NCBI GenBank assembly: GCA_027576995.1
Contig: JANBQC010000103.1
Coordinates: 1 to 59,232, forward strand
Reading direction: 5' to 3'
DNA from: Dimargaris cristalligena
Lineage: Eukaryota; Kickxellomycota; Dimargaritomycetes; Dimargaritales; Dimargaritaceae
DNA length: 59,232 nucleotides
Both the position numbers and the translations under genes were made by a program. Under the pieces are notes generated by a model. It was not told where the DNA came from and searched no databases. It worked only from the letters and a program-made list of their open reading frames with translations. Shown piece by piece: positions 13,001 through 25,192 of the stretch (its first letter is position 1; each line of letters opens with the position of its first letter).

Positions 13001-16000
13001 AGGGCCACGTAGATTTGGGAGCAGATCTTGACCGGGGTTTCAAAGGCGTTAATAAAGCGGGCCAGGAGGACGTAGGTGGAGTGTTTGGTAATGATGTCCT
13101 CAATCTTAATGAACCCCCAGGAAAAGAGAATAACCGCCTTCTTGTTCTCCATGAGCTGGGGCGCGTACTCCACAATCAGGCCAGTGAACTGCAGAATTTC
13201 GATAATAAGGTAGTCGTTGAGCCAGGCACGCATATCCGGGCTGTGTTTGCCCGACATTTGCTCCCACAATTGGGTCCCGATTTGGCGGACCATGGCCTCA
13301 TCCAGCACGGGGGACACGTCCGGGCTCCGCAGGGAAGCCAGTACCATGGGGTTGACGACAAACCGCAGGGCCCGCACCTTGAGTTCGGTGGATACACTCG
13401 AATCCATCAGGTTATCCAGGAACTGGTGCAGAATCTGGCGCTTGGCGTCCGTACTGAACTGGAGGCAGACCGTCTCCCAGAAAAAGCGGCGTAAAGCCAC
13501 GGTGTCGAAGGGACCATCGGAACCTCCGAAGCGTAGGATAGGCCAGACCAAAATGGTAGCCGTGGGCTGGAATTTGAGGATAGCCATCAACAGATCGACC
13601 AGTAGCTCAAAGTCCCGCAGTTCGGCCACGGTGAAAGGGTGCTCCATGGCGCCCGCTAGGCGGGTCCGGATAAGTTCCGAATGAGCAAAGGTGGCAATGT
13701 GGGCCACCAAGTCGGGGTGGTCCGCAAGCCACTGGGGCTGGTGATCCACCATGATATTAAGCAGGTGGACCGTATGAAAAGCCATTGCGAGCCGCTCTTC
13801 GGGGGTACGGCTAGCCGGCTGTGCTTTCGCGTCGCTCACACCATCGCTAGCACCGGCACCGGTCGCGGGCACGGTTGGCGTATCTCCCACGGGCGGTTGG
13901 GACGGGGTCGAGGTATAGGCCGCGTTGTTAGATGGGGTATCAACCGAGGGGGACGGCTTGGCAGTAGGGGTTTCTCCCCCGCCGACATTGGTGGTCGGAG
14001 CCGGGGTGGACTTGGCGCTGGTGGCAACGGCTCGGATCACGGGCTCCTGCAACTGGAGCAGGGCACCTATTTCCTCCTGATGGGTCATTAACGCCTTGGT
14101 CAACGTCAGGGTCGTGTCTAGCTTCAGCATATTGGCGAACAATAAGGCGTGCGGGGCACTCGCCATATGGTTCAGGAAAAACACCACACTCTCCGAGGCG
14201 TAATTGGTCAAGTAGGCCAATAAAGGGGCCCGGAAAGGGCTTGACTTATCGCGCCGCAGGCTGGACTCCATCTGGAGGGTGGTATTGACCAGTTCGGCCA
14301 AAAACACATTAGCCGAGGGCGGCAGCAGGTGGAAAATATTCAGCATGGCCACCGCCACCTTGATCTCCTCAATATCCTGGAGGGGCTTCGTAGAGGCCTC
14401 CGCCAGCATAGTCGGATTGGCTAAATTCTGGAGATGGTCCAGGACCTTACGCCCGATTTCGACCTTAAAGTAGCTGGTTAGGAGACGGAGCATCCGGGCC
14501 AGGGCCTCCATACCATGAACGGAAAGACGGCGGTGGTCGGAAAGGGACATGAGAATGGGGCGCAGGCCGGTCTGCAGCAGCTCCTTGGGTAGTTTAGGGA
14601 TATGGGTAAGTACAAACTTCAGGCCTTTGTTAGCCACCTCCACAATGTCCGGTGATTTGGAATACAGGGACTTGAAGAAGACCGAGATGATCCGGCCCTG
14701 CATCGGATTTTGGCGGGTGGTCAGGAATTCGGCGTTGGTCATGGCCGTCGACAGGAGTTTGAGACAGACCAGCCGGAAGTTGACCACATAATTGGGGCCG
14801 CGCACCTGGGCACCGGTATTGACTAGAGCCTGGTCTTCGGCGTCCGCTAGGGCCAGCGCTTCGTTCAGCAAGCGCAGGAGGGGTTCATTGATGGCAAGGA
14901 GAGGGGGCTCTAGCGAGAGGCAGAACGTGATGGCGTCGGTATTCCCGATTTGCATGTTCAGGGATAGGGCCCGCAGGGGTTTGGCAAAGATGGGCCGAAG
15001 CAGTTTCTCCCGGAGGGGCGTTAAAATGTCCGTAATCGATATGCCCGTTTCCACTGACAATAACTCAAAGGAGCCCTGCGCGGTGCGGCGAACATTAGCG
15101 TTGGAATTGCTCAATTCGATGATCAGCAAATCGACAATGCTATTGAACTTGATCTGTAGGAGATCAGGCGCGGCTGATTCATCGTCGGGACCGGCGGTGG
15201 TCGGCTTCGGGGTGGAGGAAGACGGATCAACGACAGCGGAGGCCTGGGTACTCATATCCACAAGGGTAGGGGAGGATACTGCACCCGGGGTAGACACACC
15301 GGGGATGGACCTAGGTTCCAGTTTGGTCGGGCTGCTGTTGGAGAGGGTTCCCTCGGGTTTAATCGATGTCGACGGCGAGGACTCCGCGGGAAGACCAGGG
15401 GAGGTGTTCGAAGCCGCGCTAGGGCCTGATGGGGCCGTGTCCATAGGAGTAGTGGCCGGGACAGTCACCCCGTCACTACCAGGCTCTTGCTTGACGGGCC
15501 CATCTGCGGTCTGATCCACCTCCATTTGGGCCAATGGGTTCGACCAGTTGGGTACGGGGGTATTCGTTGTCGATTGGCCTTCTTGGGTCGCCCCGGTAGG
15601 GGGATGTGGACAAGGGGAACGGCGCTTGTGCCAGCACTGCCACAAGATTGAATAGAGCGTATCGGTAGTAAAATCGATATGGGCGGCCCGACTGTAGAAC
15701 TCGGTAATGGTAGAGTCTTTGAGGATATAGAGGAGCCCTTTGACGAAATCAACGACGTGCTCGAGTAGCCAGCTGCGACCCAACTGGAGCTGCATGCTAA
15801 GCAACCTGATACCCCGACAGCCCCCCAATTTTTGGGACCGGTCCTCCAGATAGCAGCAGCCCGTGAATCGAACCGCCAAGTCGTGGAAAATGGGCAGTTG
15901 GGCCACTAGGGCGGCATGGTGGCTGTCGGCTAAAGGAGATGTAGGTAACTCGGGGGAAGTAGGAGCATCCCCAGCGGCCGGAGTAGGGCTAGTAATCGCT

Positions 16001-19000
16001 AATTGGGGAGTGGCCGGGGCCGGTTCATCCTCGGTGGATAATCTCGATAGGGCAGGAATCTTCGGGGAGCGAGGGGAAGGCTGGAGAAGGCTCAGCTCAG
16101 TGGTGACCGAATGGTCCTCGCCGAGCAACATACATACGGTGCGGTAAAACAAATGGAGGGCCTGTTCGCCGAGTTGGTTCATCTCCGGCGACTCGGAGGC
16201 GAAGGCCCGCACCAGCGATTCTACCAAGACGGGGGCGCTCTGGCTCGCGACTGTTTCGGCCGGTCCCGCGGTGGCGACCGGGGGGGAAGGACCGGGTACC
16301 GAGGCCGAGTAGTCAGACTCGCTCAATTGGGCACAGAACTGGGTGGTGTGCCATACGGCAAAGTACCGTACCACCTGCTCGATCAGGGCAATGGCCCGAT
16401 CACGCAGGCCTGGGACCGAGGCCGCCCGAAACACGGCATGGATCACTGTAGCCAGCACATCATCCGGTGCCGCAGGGGTGTGTCGCCGGAGTTCAAAACT
16501 AGGCATCATGTGCGGTAATGGGTGGTCGGCCCCTTGGCTGGACGATACGGGGACTGGGCCAGGCCCTGCTCCTCCTCCAGTGGACGCCGCCGAAATATGA
16601 GCGGCCGCCACCTTGCGGAACCATTGGCGGAGGCGCTGCAAGTAATGGGCCGTAAACCCCTGGGTGTCCACCAACAGCGCCAACTGGCCCGTGACTAGAG
16701 CGAGGGCCTTTTCCTTGTAGAAGAAATCCACTGCGGGGTTTTCCAGGACCCGAGTGGCCATGGCCAGGCACTCGTCGAGGGGAAGCGGGTGGGGGTGATC
16801 GATCCCGTGGAAGTAAATGTTCATGTGCAGCACCTTTTGGGCCGGGTTGAGGTAGTTTAATTGGGGGAATGACTTGAACATGCGCCGGTTACGCCCGCCT
16901 AGTTTCCCCAGGATGCGTACGGTGGTGTGGCTCAGACTCTGGTCGTACGGGTCGGGCTGGAGGTGCTTCCAGAGTGCCCACATGATATCGTTAATAACGG
17001 GGGCCATGATAGGGTCCAAGAACTCCTGGGTGAGGTTGTCAATACACAGTTCGAGCGTGCGCAGCCCCTGCCCCACTAGTTCAGAGCCCGGCTCCAGGGC
17101 TAGAACCAAAGGTCGCATCAGCAAGGCTAGATACGGCAGCAGTACACTAAGGCGCACGGGTACAGTTAGACAAATCTCCACGAACAAATCGCGCATATGC
17201 CGCTCGTGGGTGGTATTTAGCAGGGCGTTGAGGTTTTCCAGGAGCATACGCAACAAGGGCAATACTTCCTTATAGAGCGTTTCGAAGCGACCTCCGCCGA
17301 TGCTACGGAACAGAGCCCGGAGCAAGTGGAAAAAGTCGGCCGGATTATACGCCTTCCCGGATAATTTAAGGCACGACGTAATGATTTTCGCCACATGGGG
17401 CTTGAGCACGATTTCGTTGGCGTTGGGGAACAGCGTGACGGCCATGAAGACCAGTTTGAAGAGCTGGACCATGACCGATGTTTTCAGGAGGTCAGTCCCG
17501 CCTAGTTCGTCGAGTGCGTCCATGAGAAATTCCAGGGCGATGCTAGCAAAGCTCTGGGAGACGGCATCACTGGCCAAAAAGAACTGGGGTACGGTCAGGA
17601 GGGAAATGTGGATCAATGTGCGCGCGAATAGGTGGGGCATCTGGGTTTTGAAGACCTCTTGGAAGATGGCGGGGTCAATGTAGATGAACACGCTGGCGAA
17701 GTGCTCCAACAGTTCCTTCTCCTCCTTGGTCACCGCCCCGTATTTGGCCGTAAATTCCCGGTGGTGGGCGGCTAGGGTGGGGCCATCGGGGGGTATAGTT
17801 GGATTGATAGGACTCGCAGCCCCCTCGGAAGCGTTTAATTCCTCGGCCGCCTGGGGGATACCGTAATAATCAAAACAATTGATTCCTGCTCGGAACAGGT
17901 TCTGGAAGATGGCCACTTCCTCGGGCGGAAACCCTCGGGCCACGGCGTTGTATTCCTGTAGATTGGTCTCGGATGGGGGTGGCGGGGGATTACAGTGCTT
18001 CAAATTAAAGACGGCGTTCTTGATGCCCGAAACCAGGCTCTTGATCAGGAAACGGGTGTCCTTGATGATATCGCCCTGGGCCTCCAACGTCGATAGGGCA
18101 ATGGGCAGGTACTGCTCGTACACGGTGCCCGAGGTAAAGGTAATGGGATCCCGGTCGTTGGAGCTGGGGGAAGGTGTTTGGGGTAACTGCTTCATTTTGA
18201 GACGGTATTGGTCCCGAACCCGGGGGAACTGGGCGACTAGGGACTGAAGTTTACGCGTAAAGGTGCTCAGAATCTGGATTAAGAGGCGCCGCCCGACCTG
18301 TTTGTCGGGAATCCGGTCGGCACAGTCAATCAAGTTGAGGAGGAGTTTGGCACACATGCTCTGGATCCCGGAGGCCAGGGTCGCGTCATGCAGGTGCACT
18401 GCGTAGACCCCCACCGCCATGGACAGTTGCTGGGGTGACAGGTCGGTTCGGACGTGGTGGACCAAATCGGCGAGGGTGCTGAAAGCCAGCGGCCGGAGGG
18501 TTTCACGTGACGTGACCCCATCCCCGACTAGGATACGCTCGTTCAGTAGGGTTTCGATTTCGGGGACAAAGGCCGTGCGCAGGTCGGTGGCGAGGATATG
18601 CCGCAAGCCCATCAACAGCTCTTTGCGGACCGAGGTGGCGTCGGCGGGACAGTCCTGGAGGAGATGGATCACGATTTCCGGGAGGCTATCCTGGTAGATG
18701 CGGAGTTTGGCTGGTAGGGCCCGCTGCAGGTAGGCCAAGAACGAGAAGGTCTTGGCCTGGGCGTTGATGAATTCGTGGTAGAGCGCTTTGTTCTTCACCT
18801 GGGGGCACATACCGACGAATACCCGGTGCTGCTTGGCGGCGAGGTCGGCGGACTCCTGCTGCTGGCGGATCCGTAGTTTAAGGGTATCCACGACCAGCGG
18901 GATAAACTCGGCGGCCTGCTCCACGGGGAACTTCTTGGACTGGCAGAGCATCACCACGATCATGGGGCACTCGGCAAGGACCTTGAAGCTCCATAGACTC

Positions 19001-20052
19001 CGGGCCAGTGGCCGGTTGGACGCGTCCGGGGTATCCATGGAGGATGGGGACATGGGCCGCGGAGACGCAAAGGGGTTGCTAAAGGGAGTGACGGGACCCC
19101 CGGGGGTTTCACCTGCCTCGAAGGAGTCCCGGAGGATCTTCCCCACGTTCCGGTACATTTCCTGGACCAGAGTGAAAAAGGCTTGGATGTGTTCCTCCAG
19201 GACCCCTTTGTAGGCCCGGTGCAGCTCGACGAGGATCTTGAGGCAGAGAACGGCATTGTCCTCGTTCTCGGAGCGAATTAGCTTTAGGCAAATCACGATT
19301 ATGTCATCCACGTACGGCTTCAGGTGTTCGTTCATGGGGAACCGGTGGAGAATTTCAAGAATCGTACTCCGCAATTTCTAATATAAATACAGACATGGCC
19401 ATGTAACAGTATGGGTAAACCGAAAGGGACAGCGAGCGCGAGTCGGGAAATCCATAGTGTTGTATAGGTAGGATTAGTGCTTTGCCCCCGGTAAGCCAAA
19501 AAAAGGGGAGGAGATGAGAGACAGTTAGAGCGGCACTCACTAGAACTTAATGATGCGCTCTGCTGTTAGGATTGGGGCAGTAGTTACCTGTTCGGCGGCA
19601 TTTTCGACAAACGCGGGCTGCTGTTTAGTAAGCAGGTCTTTAAATACGGGGAAGATGACGGACAGGAAATGATCGTAGTTCGACGCCTGGTAGAAATCGA
19701 ATGAGTCGCGCAATTCACGAATAATCGTGTTTTTGAGAGTGGTATCTAGTGAATGCACCCGAAGTAAGAAGGGGGTCGTGGGGATAGATCAAATTTTAAA
19801 AAAATAGTTTAATATACGCGTCGGAAATATAGGGGAGTTGGCGGACAGGAGCCTGGGTCGACAGGCATGTAATGGGGCCGATTCACCCAACGGCGGTTAG
19901 TGAGGTTGTCGCACCAGGGCTGGACTTGACCGACCGGTATTCCGTCACCTCGGCCCTTGAATAACGACGAGCCGGGTGGGTCACTTACCCAGATGGGGAT
20001 CCGCCAAGCGAGCGGCGTAGACTTCGCAATTGGGAATCCCGCCGTTGGCCAT
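7075..20052 (-). CDS. TRA1: Tra1/TRRAP, SAGA and NuA4 pseudokinase scaffold, 3 exons
   Basis: Tra1 is the giant PIKK-family pseudokinase that binds transcription activators and recruits the SAGA and NuA4 histone acetyltransferases in the nucleus. Exons are 20052-19989 (64 nt), 19745-19588 (158 nt) and 19377-7075. The phases fit exactly and give 4174 aa, longer than the roughly 3740-3860 aa of yeast Tra1 and human TRRAP. The N-terminus reads RELRDSFDFYQ and, across the second junction, EQ/KLRSTILEILHRFPMNEHL, the canonical Tra1 start. HEAT repeats fill most of the protein, the FAT region lies around 2850-3480, the kinase-like domain about 3770-4120, and a FATC tail ends in MPWI. In the catalytic loop (about 4004-4013) AGHRYPHKF replaces the GDRHLDN of active PIKKs, and the DFG-type Asp is replaced in the following WSMEM, so it is catalytically dead, as is normal for Tra1. 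The extra length comes from Ser/Thr/Pro-rich linkers, for example about 1190-1225, 1366-1466, 1867-1935 and 2326-2386. An in-frame stop precedes the third exon's open frame, so the upstream exons are required. Confidence 0.97.
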
Positions 20053-21208
20053 GGTTGGTAGCGGATAGGAGGGAAATGCGGGGAGAAGGTGGGGTTAGAA
20101 AGTCCGGCGTAGCGTGTGGAAGAGGAGGAGGGTACTGCCGGTTGGAGCGTAAACACCAATGCGAGCTACAAAAATGGAATATAACGCCAGGCGCGTGGGT
20201 CGAATGGGCCAAGTAATACTAAAAGCAGTGAACGGCTCCGTAAATAAAATATAAGCAGTGGCTTAGGAAGTATGTGTAGGGCAAGTAGTTGTAAATCCAA
20301 TGGGGAAAGCTGTAAAGCGATTGGGAATCCTTGGGGTAGGCAGCGCTCTTAAGGGTCTTTCGGGAGCTGATAAAGGCACAGGTGAAGGACAAGCGTCTGC
20401 ATGGCTATCTACATGTGCTATACCACCATACTGCTTGATCATTTAATCCTGTTATGCGCTGTGGGTGTGCGCTAAACGGGTTCGCTTTGTAAATACTATC
20501 CATTACTTTACTAATTGACCAGGCCACGCCCACAAAATAAGGACTCCTTTAATATATAGCTGAATGGACTTTATTGGCAACAAACATTCAATTAAAGTTC
20601 ATAATAGCAATGAAGTGTCGCTGTAGTGTAGAAAGGGTGGTGGTGTAGACTGTACGGACCGTGATTCCAAAATAAGGGTTTCTTGCCCATCATCACCGCA
20701 ATCCGGTAGTTGGGGAGGGGAAATGGCCTAGGTTTTGATTAAATTGGGATCACGTGGACACTATATTTCAATTGGCGGGGACCATTAGTCGCAGCTCCTC
20801 ACCCCCAATTCCTTCGATTCACTCGGTGATATACCTGAATCGCTCAGGTCGCTCTATGGTTAGGGTACCAGTGTGGAAGGGCAAATGTAAGGAAAGGGGT
20901 ATGTGTATAGATGATGAACCTTTAGATCGCCCACCCTAATGATATAAGCTCAGGCAGCCCCTCCCTGCCCCAATTGGAATACTGGCGTTATTTAGTAACC
21001 ATCAACCATATATCAAGCAGGCAGGGTTAGGTCAGTGTTCAACCACTTTCATTTTACAGCGGATCTCATAGATTCAATAATTACCGTAAAACTCTCAAAT
21101 CGAACATACCGAAATAATATTCTAAAACAGCAAACAAAAATGACATTTATTAACTTGTCACGTCCAGGGGAACATCAACTGGAACCAACGAATTTGAGTT
21201 GATTTGTC
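20053..21208. other. Intergenic region: TRA1 upstream and TFIP11 3' flank
   Basis: The minus-strand TRA1 promoter must lie here, upstream of the ATG at 20052. The region is AT-rich, and I see no long coding frame with gene-like composition. The only notable element is the AATAAA signal for TFIP11 at its right edge, listed separately. The plus-strand open frame at 20754-20939 has no supporting features. Confidence 0.5.
21146..21151 (-). terminator. Polyadenylation signal AATAAA of TFIP11
   Basis: TTTATT on the plus strand reads AATAAA on the minus strand, about 58 bases past the TFIP11 stop codon. The position is normal for a fungal poly(A) signal and supports the stop at 21209 as the true end of that gene rather than a spliced continuation. 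Confidence 0.5.
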
Positions 21209-24200
21209 CTAACCTGATGTCGCTCGTCTATTGATAACATCCACTCCATTACGGAATTCCGCGGCTATCTTCGGATACTTGGCTAGTGCTTCAGGGAATA
21301 GGCTCTTCCACCACAGGTACCACTGCATAACTTGTTCAAAATCGGGCGAATGGGCTAGCCATATTTGTAAAGTGTGGTGCCACTGGGGGAAGAATTCAGT
21401 TACTATCACATCGCCAAGTAGAGGTGGTGTAATTAGGTCGTGCCACCGGGTGACCCATTCGAAGGCATCTAAGACGAGTAAAAAAGGGGCATTGGTTTTA
21501 TATACCATGTGGAATGGGTATTATAAAAAGTTCAGTTAGCACAAATGGAGTTCATGCCGTAGCTTAGGTTGATCGGAATGCAGTAAGCAAGCGTAAGTAA
21601 AGTCCAGAGCTATCCGCCGCCATGTTTATATGAGCCAGCACGATCACCCTATATTGAAGTTTCTTACCTATTTTCTGGTCCCGTGGATCAATGGTGAATT
21701 CATTACGCAAACACGACTTGAGTTTAGGGAGGACGTATTTGGTGATCAGCTTAGTAAACTCCGAGTGAGAGAGAACCTAGTCAATTGTCCACAAAGTAAA
21801 AGAAATGTTTAAAAATAGATATATAAAGTGAAGTGTGAATATTGGCCTATATATATATATATATACCATTCTAGGCATGGTCCAGCCATGTAGCTCCCAA
21901 GTAAAAGCGGGTGCATAAAAATGATGAAGTTATCGAAACATCAACTTACGTATTTCCAGGGACTGAGCATTGTCAGCCCGTATGATTCTGATGGATGCCA
22001 ACGCTTGAGAGCTATACCGAGCTTGTGGTGGACCGACTGGATTATACTGGTCATTTTGGTACCTACGGACCAGCCATTATGAAGATGGGCAGTGAAGTAA
22101 ATATAGCAATAACAATACAAATAAAAGCTGTTAGCCTAACCCATTGGAGGTTGTCTTATACCTAAACAGAAGGGACAGGCCTAGAAAACGCAAGACCTAT
22201 TTATCGGGAAACTAAACTGGCCGTTACACTGGGCCTATATTCATATACCCGTAGTTTACCAAGAACTCCCACTAATATAATGCAGAGCTGGATCCACTGA
22301 AACTTACCAAGGATGGGTAGCCATGGGTGGAGCCAGACATGCAAGTCGGACGCAGAGCGGCTAAACTGGTAATTATCTACCGCCTGGCGTAGCTTGGGGA
22401 GAATTACGTGGTCAAGCAGGGCATGGTAAATGTAGCAGGGAACTAAGGGGGGTTTCCATAGTTCCAATAGTCGGAGGGCCCAATCATCCTCCACGATTTT
22501 AGAGGAGGGCCGGGCACTGCGGGAACTGGAGGTGGTAGGTATTAGTTGCCATTCGTTAACAATGGCGCTTCGTAACGGTGGGAGCCAAAGGTGGTAAATG
22601 AACGATTCGTAGGGGGTCATTTTGGTGTCTTCTTTTCGGAGGGCGTCCAGGTAGAGTAGCTTAGACTGGTCTTCGGTAGACAGGGAGTATTGAATAGAGT
22701 TGTGGTGGGCCGTGGCTAGGGCATGTCGATTAAAGGTTGGTGGGGTAGCCCCGGCACTCGGGTCCACCTCGACCCCAGGATAAAGGTAGTCGTGGCTGGA
22801 CATGCAAGGCCGTAATTGGGTCAGCCGGTCGAGCAGAAAATCGGGTTCTTCCCGAGGTACCCAATCGGCCCATAGAGTCTGATAGCTACTAGCCAGCAGA
22901 GACACCGCCAGCTCTTCCAAATGCCAGTTCGACCATTGCCCAGCAAAGTCGACGTGCAGTTTAAGCACCAGGTCTTCCGCTTCGCTTAGAACGGCCATTC
23001 GTTCATCAAGCGGGCTGTGCTGGAATGCCCGGGCCAGTTCTTCGAGCTGGGTCGTCAAGGCCGCTATGCTTTCTGTAGCGGCAATCTCCTCTTGGAGTTG
23101 TTTGAGGGTGGTTTCGGCTCCTTCGCGTTCCCGGTTTAGCGCTCGGAGGCGATGGGATTGGATTTTATCTTCCTGTTGCTGGGTATCCATGTCCGCCCGC
23201 GACAGGTCCATAATCAGCCGAATGTCTTCATCAATGGCTACGCCCTGCGAACCCTGGTCATTCAGAGTTAGATCTGATAGTACGGCCGAGGGAGTGGCCG
23301 TGTCGATGGTTACTTTCAGGTCGGCCCAGTCGGTGACCTCGCGCACCTCAGGTCCCCGCATGTCGATGATTCTCATGGGCTGGGCCACTGCTTCCCGCTG
23401 GAGAACGGACTCGACGCGACTAATGAGCTCATCGGCGGTTTGGTAAATCACCTTTTCCTTGCGGGACCGAGTTGCCGTGGCTTTTCGGAATTGAATTCCG
23501 GTGTCGGATAGAGAGCTATCAGAATCCCCTCCATCCGAGGTCTCGATGGGGGTCTTCCTATTAAAGGGACCGGTGTATCTTAACAGAAGGTAGAGGTGTT
23601 AGAATGAGCAAAAACGTAGACGGTGGACTAATATCCTTTGGACAATATATTTGGTGCGCAATGAGAGCGAGTGACCCGCTATGTGCAATTACTAACTAAC
23701 CATTGGTACCTTTTCAGTTCATCGCTGTGGGATGGTTTGGTTTTCTCTTGAAACCCGCGGTAGGCCAGACCCATTTTACCGGGCCGCAGCTTGGTATCGA
23801 TGGGGTTAACAATCCCTTCCTTGTTTTTACCCAGCCCCTTCCCGAAGGTGTAGCCCATGCGGGTCATCATTTTTAGAGCGGCCCCGCCGCTATGTTCCAT
23901 AAACTTGCCAAAGTCGCGGTCGATTTTAGGGGCAGCCGGGGCTTTACCAGGCCCTCCGCGTCGGGAGATGGCGGGGGCTCGTTGCGGGACGGCGGACCGG
24001 GGAGAGTCATTGAATGAAGGCCGACTGGCCCCTAAACCCAAGGTAGGGCGGGTCTCTTGAATGGCATCCAGGTCAATGAGTTCAGGTTCGTCGGAAGCTT
24101 CCGAATCGCTCCTGGGATGAGTCTGGGGTGGTGGTGACACGGGGGCATCCGAATCCGAGTCCGAAGCGGAGGTGGCGGAAGAAGAGGAGGAGACCTGCAT
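21209..24200 (-). CDS. TFIP11: TFIP11/Ntr1-like G-patch and GCFC splicing factor, 5 exons
   Basis: TFIP11 (Ntr1/Spp382 in yeast) activates the DEAH helicase Prp43 through its G-patch to take apart the intron-lariat spliceosome in the nucleus. Exons are 24200-23710, 23578-22308, 22062-21950, 21776-21668 and 21468-21209. Their phases close exactly on a 747-aa protein. Residues 1-90 are acidic and Ser-rich. The G-patch lies at about 96-147, with MTRMGYTFGKGLGKNKEGI. A helical, probably coiled-coil stretch is at about 305-345. The GCFC domain fills the C-terminal half, with PYESFIYHLWLPPLR, IHAW-type LHVWLHPWLPILG, ALKRWHPSES and FFPQWHHTLQIWL. The first junction uses a weak donor (GTACCA); all others are GTAAG-like or GTAAGT. 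The protein stops soon after the conserved DVINRR segment, so it lacks the roughly 100-residue tail of animal TFIP11. It is head-to-head with UTP20. Confidence 0.92.
21848..21865. repeat. (TA)9 microsatellite in a TFIP11 intron
   Basis: A pure TA run lies inside the proposed intron between the exons at 21950 and 21776 (minus). It carries no coding signal and marks the intron as non-coding. Confidence 0.9.
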
Positions 24201-24684
24201 GGCTTGGTGAAGTATATAGGAAGAGAGACAATGCAATGGACCAAATGACTCAAGCAAGAAGATGGCAGCAATGGGAGGAATGCAGCTGGGTCTCTCCTCA
24301 CCATGGGTTGGCCATTATAGTCAGAGGGATCCCTACATTAGGAGCTAATGGCCAAAGTATGACGGACGGCTTTACCCGCAGCCGTGACGGCAAGGCTTTT
24401 GACTATGGATTTAATTATTGGGCTGTTTGCGACGCGGGTGTCCTAATATTCCGCCGGTCAGATATTGAATTTGGCTGTGGACAAGGCTCTTCTATAATAC
24501 GGCAATCTAGATTGGTACACGGAGTATATTATAAGACGAATGGCAAAGTGCGTGCGATAAGCAGCACCAACTGCTGTCCAAGTAGGCTATAGGGAGAGAG
24601 CTTACGATATTCATTGGTGTACCGCCATTTTTTTTTCTTCTTTTTTTGCATTGGGCAAATAAACCAAAAGACCATAAGGGTTAC

Positions 24685-24706
24685 ATATATATATATATAT
24701 ATATAT
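24685..24706. repeat. (AT)11 microsatellite
   Basis: A pure AT run of 22 bases in the divergent promoter. It may be a nucleosome-free or slippage-prone site; there is no further evidence of function. Confidence 0.9.
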
Positions 24707-24756
24707 GTCGTTCTATAATGTAAAGACACGCGGGGGGGTGCGCCTCGGGCAGGTCC

Positions 24757-24922
24757 GTTCACGTCAGCGTGCGGTGCGTGGGACCCGCGGGGGTTCGTTT
24801 ATGNNNNNNNNNNCGATCCAGCAGGGGTTCTTTGACCACCCGTGGTCCAACCCAAGAATGGAGCCTCGTTCAGTTCCTTTAACTTCAGCTTGCCTTGCGT
24901 TTGACCCGCGAAGGTTCTTTTA
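24757..24922. repeat. Degenerate GC-rich direct repeat with assembly gap
   Basis: Two units of about 46-50 bases share a common skeleton, with TCAGC, TGC, TGCGT, GACCCGCG and GGTTC in the same order. Unit 1 is 24757-24802 and unit 2 is 24873-24922. Shorter echoes occur at 24826-24836 (GGGGTTCTTTG) and about 24950-24980 (TGCGTTGG then TTCGACCCG). The unit of unknown length between them contains the gap. The array lies upstream of UTP20 and could be a promoter element array. Confidence 0.6.
24804..24813. other. Assembly gap (10 N)
   Basis: Ten undetermined bases within the degenerate repeat. Ten N may be a placeholder, so the true distance is unknown and the number of repeat units may be under-represented. 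Confidence 0.98.
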
Positions 24923-25192
24923 ATTCATACGAGTGTTTTTGACTAGGCCGGCCATTCGACCTGCGTTGGATTCGACCCGAAACTCTAAAGCCGCTCCACC
25001 TTTTCCGCTATTGCTCGTTTTTTTAATATTATCACGTCACACTCCTAGCTAGTTTTTTTTTCTCTCTTAGCTATTACCATTCCGAGGGAATCCCCACACT
25101 TGACCAGCTTCCCCGTCAAGCCACTCGTCTTCGGAACTTCATTCCATTCGCAACGAACTCTCCGTCCGACTTTTATCTTCAATTCCTTCGCC

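Larger units (their letters stand above)
24201..25192. promoter_or_regulatory. Divergent promoter region of TFIP11 and UTP20
   Basis: About 1 kb separates the two start codons, which face away from each other, so both promoters must lie here. It holds an AT microsatellite (24685-24706), a degenerate GC-rich repeat with an assembly gap (24757-24922), and a T-rich stretch just before a pyrimidine-rich UTP20 leader. The plus-strand frame at 24128-24592 overlaps the TFIP11 start and is not convincing. No defined TATA box was identified. Confidence 0.6.

Noticed and set aside
12808..15514. Long plus-strand open frames (for example 228 and 240 codons) inside TRA1
   Set aside because: They are shadows of the GC-rich minus-strand TRA1 exon; they lack family patterns and conflict with a certain gene.
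24128..24592. A 154-codon plus-strand frame
   Set aside because: It overlaps the TFIP11 first exon antisense and then continues in AT-rich DNA with no recognisable pattern.
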